A DNA stretch of 5,254 nucleotides, from NCBI GenBank assembly GCA_003506635.1, contig DNZB01000216.1:1-5254 (forward strand). The letters are read 5' to 3'. The DNA is from Parvularcula sp. (GTDB taxonomy: Bacteria > Pseudomonadota > Alphaproteobacteria > Caulobacterales > Parvularculaceae). A program made the translations under genes and the position numbers. Each line of letters starts with the position of its first letter. The first letter of the stretch is position 1. A model generated the notes under the pieces. That model worked only from the letters and a program-made list of their open reading frames with translations. It had not been told where the DNA came from and ran no database searches. Positions 1 through 5,254 of the stretch are shown one piece after another.

Positions 1-18
1 ACTTTTTCGCCCGGCGCT

Positions 19-459
19 CTAAAGGATCCCAAAGAGCTTCTTGCGCGGCGCCGCCAGTTTCGGCGCGCCCTTCGGCCTTGTCGCGAGATAGGAAGCGTAA
101 TCGATCTCGCGCCGCTCGACCCTTGCCTCGGTCGCTTTAAGGCCCATCATCAGATCGCGGACGGCTTCCGGCGCGCCCGCCCCCAGCGGGTCAGGCGCTT
201 CGGTGAAGCTGCGTCCATCGGCCTTGGCGCGGCGTTCTTCCTTTCGCGCGGCGCGCGCGCCGGCGGCCGAGAGGCGGGTTTTCAGCGCCGAAAACGCCGC
301 TTCGGCGGGAAGGATCGCTTCCGGGGCGAGGCTTGCGCGTTCTTCCGCGCGCCAGTCGATGCGCCCGGGGACGATGATCGTGTCGACGCCGCGGCCCGTC
401 AGGCGGCGCGTGGTCGTTTTTTCAAAGCCGGCCCAGATCTGCTTGAGGCGTTCGTTCAT
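19..459 (-). CDS. Small charged protein of unknown function, second gene of the proteasome-like operon
   Basis: I do not recognise this family. The protein has 146 residues and no membrane segment or signal peptide, so it should be cytoplasmic. The N-terminus (1-25) combines an amphipathic stretch (LKQIWAGFEKTT) with a basic RRLTGRG patch. Residues 50-82 are Ala/Arg/Lys-rich and probably helical. Residues 84-97 look like a disordered Pro/Gly linker. Residues 98-127 (around MGLKATEARVERREIDYASYL) form a second likely helix, and the tail is basic and ends in KKLFGIL. I chose ATG at 459 because TAGGAG (467-472) lies 7 bases ahead; an in-frame TTG at 465 would sit against that site. The stop of the preceding gene lies 10 bases upstream inside the same ribosome binding site, which suggests translational coupling. 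It could be an adaptor, regulator or substrate of the upstream hydrolase; that is inference from position only. The reading frame is well supported, the function is unknown. Confidence 0.8.
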   Translation of the reverse strand: MNERLKQIWAGFEKTTTRRLTGRGVDTIIVPGRIDWRAEERASLAPEAILPAEAAFSALKTRLSAAGARAARKEERRAKADGRSFTEAPDPLGAGAPEAVRDLMMGLKATEARVERREIDYASYLATRPKGAPKLAAPRKKLFGIL

Positions 460-466
460 CGGCAAG

Positions 467-472
467 CTCCTA
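467..472 (-). promoter_or_regulatory. Ribosome binding site overlapping the upstream stop codon
   Basis: Read on the minus strand this is TAGGAG, followed by 7 bases (CTTGCCG) and ATG at 459. Its first three bases are also the TAG stop of the proteasome-like gene. Ribosomes finishing the first gene would therefore sit on the initiation site of the second, a usual arrangement for translational coupling. It also decides the start at 459 rather than the TTG at 465. Confidence 0.75.
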
Positions 473-1750
473 AAGGTCCGGCTTGTCGCGCTTCATTTCG
501 AGGCCGCCATTGCGCGTGATGACGGCGACGTCGATCGGCCCGCCGACGGTTTCGACCGAGTGCATGACCTTCTGCTGGAAAGAATTGAGCTTGATGAGCG
601 AGGCGGCCGTCTCGCCCAGTTCGCGCTTCGGCAGCGATCCGATGGCGCGATAGATCGGCCGGGTATGCACCGCATGTTGATAGGCGTCGATCGACTTGAA
701 GAATTCCCTCAGCGCGTGGCCCATGTTGTTTTCGGAATAGTCGCGGAACAGCGCCTGGCGCTGCTGGTCGTTGATCGGCGCGCGCGTGATGACGTCGGAG
801 ACGAGATTCATCGAAAGCTTCAGCGTCTCGCCGTACATGAACATCCGCAAATACTGGTCCATGCCGGTCAGGAAGGTCCGGATCATGCGGTCCTGCGCGA
901 AGGGCTGAACGACCGGGCCGCCGTCGGCGGTCATGTCGGCGGCGCGGTCCTGCTTTCGCTTCAAGATGCCGAGGATGACGCTGGAGGAGAGGTAGGATCG
1001 CATCGCCGGGAATTTGTCGCGTGCGCCGAAGCCCGCGAAGACGACGCCGGTGTAATGTTCGAAGAAGGCGTCGCGCGTCACCGCGAAGACCGCGATTTCG
1101 CGCAGCCTTTCGCGCGTCGCGTCGGACACCGTGATGGGCCCGAAATCAGCGCGCAAGGAGCCGACGAGGCTGTCGATGAGCTGCTCGGTCTCGGCCCGAT
1201 AGCGCCGCCGGATCTGGTCGGCCATGCCGCCCGGAAAACAGGCGAGATCGCCGCGCGGCGCATCGTCCGGATAGCGCTGATAGTCGGCATGGAGCTGCCC
1301 GACGACGAATTCGAAAATCGAGGACAGGTGCTCCTTGACGCGCCCGCCGTTCGCTTCGCCGATCTTTCTGACCTGCGCTTCGAAATCCTCGGCGATCACC
1401 GTGTAGACGACGGCGAGGTGCTTGAAGAACTCCGTATCCTGATGATCGGCGGGGAAGAGGTCGGGGTTCCCCGAGATGAAGTTCATGAAGTCTTCGGCGT
1501 AGTCCTGCACCGTGTCGAGCGAGCGCCCGCGCGTCGCGTCGCGATAAAGGGAGATCACCGTCTCCCACGGCGTCGACATGATTTCGGCGTTGTTATAGAT
1601 CATCACCGCGACCGGCTGGCCGCCGGCGAGCGGGAACAGCTTGTCGACCGACTGATAGGTCTTGAGGTACTGGTGGCCGGTGATCGTCACCGCGCTGTCC
1701 GCGGCCATCGCCACCGCCTGGCGGTTCATCAACACCACTTCGGAGGTCAT
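470..1750 (-). CDS. Proteasome-like Ntn hydrolase (HslV/Anbu-type fold) with a large helical insertion
   Basis: This is probably a threonine peptidase-like protein of the Ntn-hydrolase superfamily. Removal of Met1 would expose Thr2. Counting that Thr as 1, the hairpin MTSEVVLMNRQAVAMAADSA places Asp at 17, exactly as in HslV and proteasome beta subunits, and Lys37 in SVDKLF matches catalytic Lys33 with three extra loop residues. Strands and a helix follow (QPVAVMIYNNAE, then PWETVISLYR). Residues about 75-230 are mostly helical, with no counterpart in HslV. The core seems to resume at TGVVFAGFG (234-242), QPFAQDRMIRTFLTG (282-296) and ETVGGPIDVAVIT (400-412); the last resembles the closing strand of Anbu. 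It has 426 residues against about 175-250 for HslV or Anbu. The Asp and Ser usual just before that GG (proteasome D166/S169) appear replaced by Val. A ribosome site lies just upstream. The fold is confident; peptidase activity and assembly are inferred. Confidence 0.72.
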   Translation of the reverse strand: MTSEVVLMNRQAVAMAADSAVTITGHQYLKTYQSVDKLFPLAGGQPVAVMIYNNAEIMSTPWETVISLYRDATRGRSLDTVQDYAEDFMNFISGNPDLFPADHQDTEFFKHLAVVYTVIAEDFEAQVRKIGEANGGRVKEHLSSIFEFVVGQLHADYQRYPDDAPRGDLACFPGGMADQIRRRYRAETEQLIDSLVGSLRADFGPITVSDATRERLREIAVFAVTRDAFFEHYTGVVFAGFGARDKFPAMRSYLSSSVILGILKRKQDRAADMTADGGPVVQPFAQDRMIRTFLTGMDQYLRMFMYGETLKLSMNLVSDVITRAPINDQQRQALFRDYSENNMGHALREFFKSIDAYQHAVHTRPIYRAIGSLPKRELGETAASLIKLNSFQQKVMHSVETVGGPIDVAVITRNGGLEMKRDKPDL

Positions 1751-1753
1751 TCG

Positions 1754-1762
1754 CCCCTCACC
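1754..1762 (-). promoter_or_regulatory. Ribosome binding site of the proteasome-like gene
   Basis: On the minus strand this reads GGTGAGGGG. The GGTGA part lies 7 bases before ATG 1750. Together with the match of Thr2 to the catalytic threonine of the superfamily, it fixes the start so that no propeptide precedes the nucleophile, as in HslV. Confidence 0.55.
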
Positions 1763-1861
1763 CCTTCAAGGGCTCGCGCCGCCCGCGCCGGGCGCCGGTC
1801 CCAAACCCCAGGACGGACGCGGCGACAGCGCCTGCCGCCGCCGCCCGCACCTTTACGGTAA

Positions 1862-1890
1862 ATGCTATCGGCAAAAGGACCGGTTGGGAA
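1862..1890 (-). promoter_or_regulatory. Weak candidate promoter for the hydrolase operon
   Basis: On the minus strand, TTCCCA (1885-1890) and TAGCAT (1862-1867) are separated by 17 bases and match the sigma-70 consensus at 3 of 6 and 4 of 6 positions. Transcription would begin near 1855, leaving an untranslated leader of about 105 bases. The match is poor enough to arise by chance; it is the best-spaced pair I found in this gap. Confidence 0.2.
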
Positions 1891-2091
1891 CGGACCGCGC
1901 CTGCTCACGGCTGGCTTCAGCGCGGCGCGCGGCTGGTTTGTCGCCCTTGCGCCACAGGCTCGGCCCGCCGCAGACGGCGCTCGTCGTGCGGGGAGACCCC
2001 CTGTTTCCGCGCTTTTGTGTGACCCATCTAACCGTCATGACCGTGGCGGGCACACATTATGCAAATGTCTGGCGGAGAGAGCCGGATAACC

Positions 2092-2098
2092 GGGAGAG
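2092..2098 (+). promoter_or_regulatory. Ribosome binding site of the 35-residue membrane protein
   Basis: GGGAGAG is followed by six bases (ACTGAT) and ATG 2105. This strong, correctly placed site is the main evidence, besides composition, that so short a frame is translated. Confidence 0.6.
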
Positions 2099-2104
2099 AC
2101 TGAT

Positions 2105-2212
2105 ATGACCGCCTTTGGACCTGCTGGAATGGCGATTTTCCTCTTTATCGGGGCGACGCTGGCGCTGACCGGCGTTTACGGTCTTGAGCGGCTCCTGAGG
2201 CGCGGGCGTTAA
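2105..2212 (+). CDS. 35-residue single-pass membrane protein
   Basis: I do not recognise this small protein. The translation opens MTAFGPAGMAIF, runs through an uninterrupted hydrophobic segment (about residues 7-27, LFIGATLALTGVYGL) and ends in a short basic tail ERLLRRGR. By the positive-inside rule the C-terminus should face the cytoplasm. Size and architecture resemble accessory micro-proteins of membrane complexes (KdpF, CydX or CcoQ types), but none of those partner genes is present and the sequence does not match any I know. The start has a strong ribosome site, and the frame ends in TAA. It is the first of three plus-strand genes; 75 bases separate it from the next small gene, whose protein has the same layout and appears related (Pro, Phe, Phe, Ile, Glu and Arg align without gaps). 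The frame is reasonably sure, the function unknown. Confidence 0.6.
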   Translation: MTAFGPAGMAIFLFIGATLALTGVYGLERLLRRGR

Positions 2213-2287
2213 CGATAAGTCTACGGATTTAAACAGTAATTTGACATTTCCGATCTGTAATCCGGGGGTCGTCTCAGAGGACGCCTC
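2213..2287 (+). promoter_or_regulatory. AT-rich spacer with possible internal promoter
   Basis: The stretch 2213-2262 is markedly AT-rich for this window. It contains a perfect TTGACA (2241-2246) and a TGTAAT (2256-2261, 5 of 6 to the -10 consensus), but only 9 bases separate them, so they cannot act as one sigma-70 promoter. TGTAAT alone would start transcription near 2268, about 20 bases ahead of the second small gene. The end of the spacer carries CAGAGG (2275-2280), the ribosome site for ATG 2288 at 7-base spacing. A second promoter is plausible but not shown. Confidence 0.25.
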
Positions 2288-2413
2288 ATGTTGGTCACCC
2301 CTGTCGCTGTGTCGCTCTTCGCCTTCATCGCCCTCATTGCCGGAGCTGCCCTCTTCTTCGTGGTCGAGCGGCGCGTCGCGGCGGCCGAGCAGCGGGCGGA
2401 CGCCGCCAATTAG
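2288..2413 (+). CDS. 41-residue single-pass membrane protein
   Basis: This is another unrecognised micro-protein. It begins MLVTPVAVSLF, has a hydrophobic segment (about residues 6-26, FAFIALIAGAALFFVV) and ends with a charged, Ala-rich helical tail (ERRVAAAEQRADAAN) that should lie in the cytoplasm. CAGAGG lies 7 bases ahead of the ATG and the frame ends in TAG. Aligned without gaps to the 35-residue protein, Pro5, Phe11, Phe13, Ile14, Glu27 and Arg28 coincide with Pro6, Phe12, Phe14, Ile15, Glu28 and Arg29 of that protein, so the pair may be a tandem duplication. The DUF2142 gene starts 56 bases downstream on the same strand, making co-transcription possible. The protein may be a small subunit or modulator of a membrane complex; nothing in the sequence identifies the partner. 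Confidence 0.6.
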   Translation: MLVTPVAVSLFAFIALIAGAALFFVVERRVAAAEQRADAAN

Positions 2414-2469
2414 CGGCGTCGGGCGCTGCTGAGGCACTTCCTTAACCAGGCTTCGGCGATCAAGGGCCG

Positions 2470-3849
2470 ATGCGGAAGCTTTCCCTGCGGGTCGCCGACG
2501 CCTATGCGCTGATCGCGCTGGCGTTCGGGGTTTTCTTTATCGCCCTGACGCCGCCCTTCGGCGCGGGTGACGAGACCGCGCATTTTGAGCGGTCCTATGA
2601 AATCGCGGCCGGGGCGGCGCTTGGCGCTGAGGGCCTGCCTTCCGGCATGCAGGTCCTGATTGATGACGCTTTCGGCAAGGTGAAGTCGGGCGAGGCGGTC
2701 AGGCGCGAGGATTTCGCGCGCTGGTCGGCGACGCCGCTCGGCGCCGAAGCGATCGTTCCCTACCCTGAGCCTTTGCGCGCCGTGCTGCGGCTTCACAGCC
2801 CGGTCTGCTACGCGCATCTGGCGCCCGTCGCCGCGGCGGGGCTCGCCCTCAAGCTGCCGCCGCTCATGACTTTTTATCTCGGGCGGCTCGCCGCGCTCCT
2901 CGCCGGCGTCTTCCTCGTGCGCGCGGCGATCGGCGCGGCGCCGGAAATGTTCCGCGCGCCGCTCGCCTTTCTGGGGCTATTGCCGACGACGCTCGTCTAT
3001 TTCAGCGCGCTCAACATTGAATCGCTTCTGGTCGGGCTCGGCTTTCTGTTTTTCGCGCTTGTCGCGCGGGCCGCAGCCGCGCCCGAACAGCGGCTGACAG
3101 GGCGCGCCGTCGCGCTCCTCGCCGTGACCGGATTTTTCCTCGGACAATTCAAGTCCGGCTATCTTCTCGCCCCCGCGATCGCGCTTGTCATTCCGGCGTC
3201 GGCGTTCGGATCGCGCGCGCGCCGGCTCGGCGCGATGGCGCTCATCATCCTGCCGGGCGTGATCGCCAGCCTTGCCTGGGCGATGGTCGTCAAGTCGGCG
3301 ATGCTTGACGGGATGGTCTATTCGACCTTTGACGCCAACCGCGTCGCGCCCGCGGAGCAGCTCGCCGGCGTCATCGCCGACCCGCTCGGTTACGCCGGGG
3401 TCGTCGCGCGCACGCTCTTTGCGTCGGATGCGCCAGGCGCGGCCATGCAGATGTTCTTCGGCGTCGCCGGATGGACGAACATCCCCCTCGCTGCGCCCTA
3501 TTACGCGCTGTTGAGCGCCGCCTTCCTGCTCGTGCTCTTCTCGGGCGCGGCGCCGCCGGCCGCGATGCGATCCTTATACGGACGAATGATCCTCGGCGGG
3601 GTGTTTCTCGCGACCTGCCTTGCGATCCTGACGCTCGTCTATTTCCAGTGGAACGGCGTCGGCGCGGGCGTGATCAAGGGCTTTCAGGGGCGGTACCTGA
3701 TCGCCGTCGCGCCGATGCTGTTCGCGCTCGCGCCGCTGCGGATGTCGATGCTCGCCGACCCGCGGCGCCGGGCCGCGCTCGCCTTCGGCGCGCCTGCCGT
3801 CGGCGGGGCCGCGATGCTCGCCGCCGTCTTCGCGGCCTATTACGGATAA
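2470..3849 (+). CDS. DUF2142 family polytopic membrane protein (glycosyltransferase-like)
   Basis: The protein has 459 residues and roughly ten to twelve membrane segments. DUF2142 hallmarks appear in order: a first helix (about 11-29), TPPFGAGDETAHFERSYEI (27-45) with the acidic DE..HF loop, HSPVCYAHLAP (109-119) and FYLGRLAALL (135-144), NIESLLVGLGFLFF (182-195), GWTNIPLAAP (334-343), and FQGRYLIAVAP (405-415). The family is uncharacterised but resembles GT-C glycosyltransferases, in which an acidic residue in the first outer loop takes part in sugar transfer from a lipid-linked donor; Asp34/Glu35 would be that site by analogy. Such genes are usually found in O-antigen or polysaccharide loci, but no other glycan gene is in view. 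ATG 2470 is the only start after an in-frame stop at 2443; AAGGG lies unusually close (3 bases). The stop overlaps the selO end by 10 bases. The family is confident, the substrate unknown. Confidence 0.85.
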   Translation: MRKLSLRVADAYALIALAFGVFFIALTPPFGAGDETAHFERSYEIAAGAALGAEGLPSGMQVLIDDAFGKVKSGEAVRREDFARWSATPLGAEAIVPYPEPLRAVLRLHSPVCYAHLAPVAAAGLALKLPPLMTFYLGRLAALLAGVFLVRAAIGAAPEMFRAPLAFLGLLPTTLVYFSALNIESLLVGLGFLFFALVARAAAAPEQRLTGRAVALLAVTGFFLGQFKSGYLLAPAIALVIPASAFGSRARRLGAMALIILPGVIASLAWAMVVKSAMLDGMVYSTFDANRVAPAEQLAGVIADPLGYAGVVARTLFASDAPGAAMQMFFGVAGWTNIPLAAPYYALLSAAFLLVLFSGAAPPAAMRSLYGRMILGGVFLATCLAILTLVYFQWNGVGAGVIKGFQGRYLIAVAPMLFALAPLRMSMLADPRRRAALAFGAPAVGGAAMLAAVFAAYYG

Positions 3850-5254
3850 GGATCGGCGACGTAGCGCGAGGCGTTGAAGGCGTGCGCTTCGCGCATTTCC
3901 GCGATGCGGCGCAGCTTATCCTCAAGCGCCGACCAGTCGTCGCGTTCGGCGATCGGCGCCCAGATCGCCTCGACCTCGTCGATGAGCATGGTCAAGGGCG
4001 CGCTGGAAAAATAGGGGTGGGCGAGGCGTTCGGGCCGTTCGGGCGCGGAGGCCGACAATCGCGCACGCAGGGCCGAAAATTCCGGCGCGGCGTAACGCGC
4101 GGCCTCAGGGCTCGCCGCCGCCCGCGCCGCCGAGCCGCAGAACCAGTCGAAAAAAACCCGTTCGAAGGGAATCCTTGTCGCCTCCATCCACTGAAGGAGC
4201 GCGACGGCGAAATCAAAACCCCCGTCCGCCGGCGGCGCAAGGCCGAGGCGGCGGAAGAAGGCGTCCCCCATCGCGCGTTCGAACGCCGCAGGGAACGCCG
4301 CAAGCGCGGCGTTGAGCGCCTCGGTCCCCGCGACCAGCGTCAAGGCGCCGCCGAGGCGCGAAAGGTTCCACAGCGCCGCCTCCGGCTGACGGCCGTAGGC
4401 GTAAAGCCCCGACCGGTCGAAGTAGGCGGCGGTGAAGGAAAGGTCCGTATACGGCAGGAACCGCCAGGGGCCGTAGTCGAAGCTTTCGCCCGTCACGTTC
4501 ATGTTGTCGGTGTTGAGGACGCCGTGCGCGAAACCCGCCGCCATCCACTGCGCGCAAAGCCGCGCGGTGCGTGCGATGACGCGGGCGAACCAGCGCAAAA
4601 TCCGGTCATCCGTCCCGGCGAGGTCGGGATCGAACGCCGCGATTGAATAATCGATCAGCCTCAAGATCGCCTCGGCGTCCTCCTCGAAGGCGAGGCGCTG
4701 AAACGTCCCGAAGCGGACATGGCTGTGGCCGAGCCGCACAAGGACGCAGGACCGCGTAGGCGAGGGTTCGTCGCCGCGGACGAGCGATTCGCCGGTCTCG
4801 ACGACGCTGAAGGTCTTCGAGGTGTAAACGCCGAGGGCCTCGAGCATTTCGGTCGCGAGGATTTCGCGCACGCCGCCCTTCAATGTCAGCCGCCCGTCCG
4901 CCGTGCGCGAATAGGGCGTCTTGCCGGAGCCCTTGGTGGCGAGGTCGAGAAGGCGCCCTTCGCCGTCGCGCAATTGCGCGAACAGGAAGCCCCGCCCGTC
5001 GCCGATATCGGGATTGTAAACGCGGAACTGATGGCCGTGATAACGCAGCGCGACGGGCGCGGTCAGATTGTCCGGCAGCGGATGAAACCGCGCGAAATGG
5101 CTGAGCCACGCATCATCGCCGAGATGAGCAAGGCCGACGGCGCGGGCCCAGCGGTCATTGCGGTAGCGCAAATCCGCGCGCGGAAATTCAGCCGGCGCGA
5201 CGGCGTCGAAAAACGGCGCGCCGCCGCCAAGGCGCAAGATCGCAGGGTCGGGCG
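3840..5254 (-). CDS. selO: SelO (YdiU) protein adenylyltransferase, 5' end outside the window
   Basis: SelO is a pseudokinase-fold enzyme that transfers AMP from ATP to Ser, Thr or Tyr of target proteins, linked in other bacteria to redox stress. The visible part has about 465 residues from TTG 5237. Numbering from there: YHGHQFRVYNPDIGDGRG (66-83), KGSGKTPYSR with nucleotide-binding Lys102, VRE with Glu125, the catalytic motif HGVLNTDNM (Asp244, Asn245) and DYGP (Asp254). The Lys-Glu spacing of 23 and the Asn-Asp spacing of 9 match Pseudomonas syringae SelO (K113/E136, N253/D262), so the site looks intact. The C-terminus ends RYVADPYP with no Cys or selenocysteine near the end, unlike E. coli YdiU, which has a Cys close to its terminus. 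The frame stays open to the right edge and TTG 5237 has no ribosome site, so the true start is probably upstream. The gene runs tail to tail into the DUF2142 gene. Confidence 0.92.
   Translation of the reverse strand, partial: PDPAILRLGGGAPFFDAVAPAEFPRADLRYRNDRWARAVGLAHLGDDAWLSHFARFHPLPDNLTAPVALRYHGHQFRVYNPDIGDGRGFLFAQLRDGEGRLLDLATKGSGKTPYSRTADGRLTLKGGVREILATEMLEALGVYTSKTFSVVETGESLVRGDEPSPTRSCVLVRLGHSHVRFGTFQRLAFEEDAEAILRLIDYSIAAFDPDLAGTDDRILRWFARVIARTARLCAQWMAAGFAHGVLNTDNMNVTGESFDYGPWRFLPYTDLSFTAAYFDRSGLYAYGRQPEAALWNLSRLGGALTLVAGTEALNAALAAFPAAFERAMGDAFFRRLGLAPPADGGFDFAVALLQWMEATRIPFERVFFDWFCGSAARAAASPEAARYAAPEFSALRARLSASAPERPERLAHPYFSSAPLTMLIDEVEAIWAPIAERDDWSALEDKLRRIAEMREAHAFNASRYVADPYP

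Larger units (their letters stand above)
1751..2104. other. Divergent intergenic region, 354 bases, no convincing gene
   Basis: This gap separates the minus-strand hydrolase operon from the plus-strand small membrane genes. Open frames across it have poor composition for proteins and I do not accept them. It should hold promoters for both directions. Visible elements are a short palindrome CCCTT-C-AAGGG (1762-1772) just ahead of the hydrolase ribosome site, three copies of a GGACCG-type hexamer (1795-1801 inverted, 1877-1882, 1892-1897), a weak minus-strand promoter-like pair near 1862-1890, and a CATTAT box at 2055-2060 that could be a -10 element for the plus-strand genes, though without a good -35. 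I see no tRNA, clear riboswitch or terminator hairpin with a T-run. Confidence 0.5.

Noticed and set aside
1762..1772. Palindrome CCCTT-C-AAGGG as a terminator or operator
   Set aside because: The arms are only 5 bases with a 1-base loop and no T-run. It is adjacent to the hydrolase ribosome site and too short to call.
203..1861. A 552-codon open frame on the plus strand
   Set aside because: It lies antisense to two well-supported genes. Its translation is dominated by Arg, His, Asp, Val and Ala with no family signature, as expected from a GC-rich complementary frame. The opposite strand carries the proteasome-like motifs and proper ribosome sites.
1887..1891. GGAAC as a -35 box for the alphaproteobacterial stress sigma factor EcfG
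   Set aside because: No CGTT-type -10 follows at the required 16-17 bases, so the match is only a 5-base coincidence.
1865..2053. A 62-codon minus-strand frame in the divergent gap
   Set aside because: The composition (Arg, Ser, Pro, Trp) is not protein-like, I see no ribosome site, and it does not connect to the operon.
1662..2108. A 148-codon plus-strand frame spanning the intergenic gap
   Set aside because: It begins inside the hydrolase gene, has low-complexity Pro/Arg/Ala content and no ribosome site, and runs into the start of the small membrane gene.
2241..2261. TTGACA plus TGTAAT as a complete sigma-70 promoter
   Set aside because: Only 9 bases separate the hexamers instead of 16-18.
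2057..2437. A 126-codon minus-strand frame across the small membrane genes
   Set aside because: Its translation is a Gly/Glu/Arg/Ser-rich string without structure, whereas both plus-strand small frames have good ribosome sites and clear transmembrane helices.
3471..4646. A 391-codon open frame on the plus strand
   Set aside because: It overlaps the DUF2142 gene in another frame and selO in antisense. It is extremely Arg-rich with no recognisable domain, so it is a shadow of high GC content.

Overview
The window is GC-rich (about 65% by eye) with G/C-ending codons, Shine-Dalgarno-led starts and tight gene packing. This fits an alphaproteobacterium, most likely Hyphomicrobiales. That placement is an inference from composition and from the style of the SelO protein; there is no rRNA or other marker gene to confirm it.

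Layout, left to right. (1) A minus-strand two-gene operon fills 19-1750. Its first gene (470-1750) encodes a 426-residue protein that reads as an N-terminal-nucleophile hydrolase of the proteasome/HslV/Anbu superfamily, carrying a large, probably helical insertion. Its second gene (19-459) encodes a 146-residue, strongly charged protein of unknown function, and its ribosome binding site overlaps the first gene's stop codon. (2) A divergent intergenic region, 1751-2104, contains no convincing gene and probably holds the promoters for both sides. (3) A plus-strand set follows: two very small single-pass membrane proteins of 35 and 41 residues (2105-2212 and 2288-2413), which look like diverged copies of each other, then a 459-residue polytopic DUF2142 membrane protein (2470-3849). 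(4) A minus-strand selO gene (protein AMPylase, 3840-5254) enters from the right edge. Its last 10 bases overlap the end of the DUF2142 gene in a tail-to-tail arrangement.

How the parts relate. The hydrolase and its small partner are very likely co-transcribed and may work together, for example as protease and adaptor, regulator or substrate, but the sequence does not show which. The three plus-strand genes may share transcripts and all encode inner-membrane proteins. DUF2142 proteins resemble GT-C glycosyltransferases and usually sit in surface-polysaccharide loci, but no other glycan gene is visible here. SelO has no evident functional link to its neighbours. No tRNA, rRNA, CRISPR array, insertion sequence or clear factor-independent terminator was found. 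The most novel element is the proteasome-like operon.
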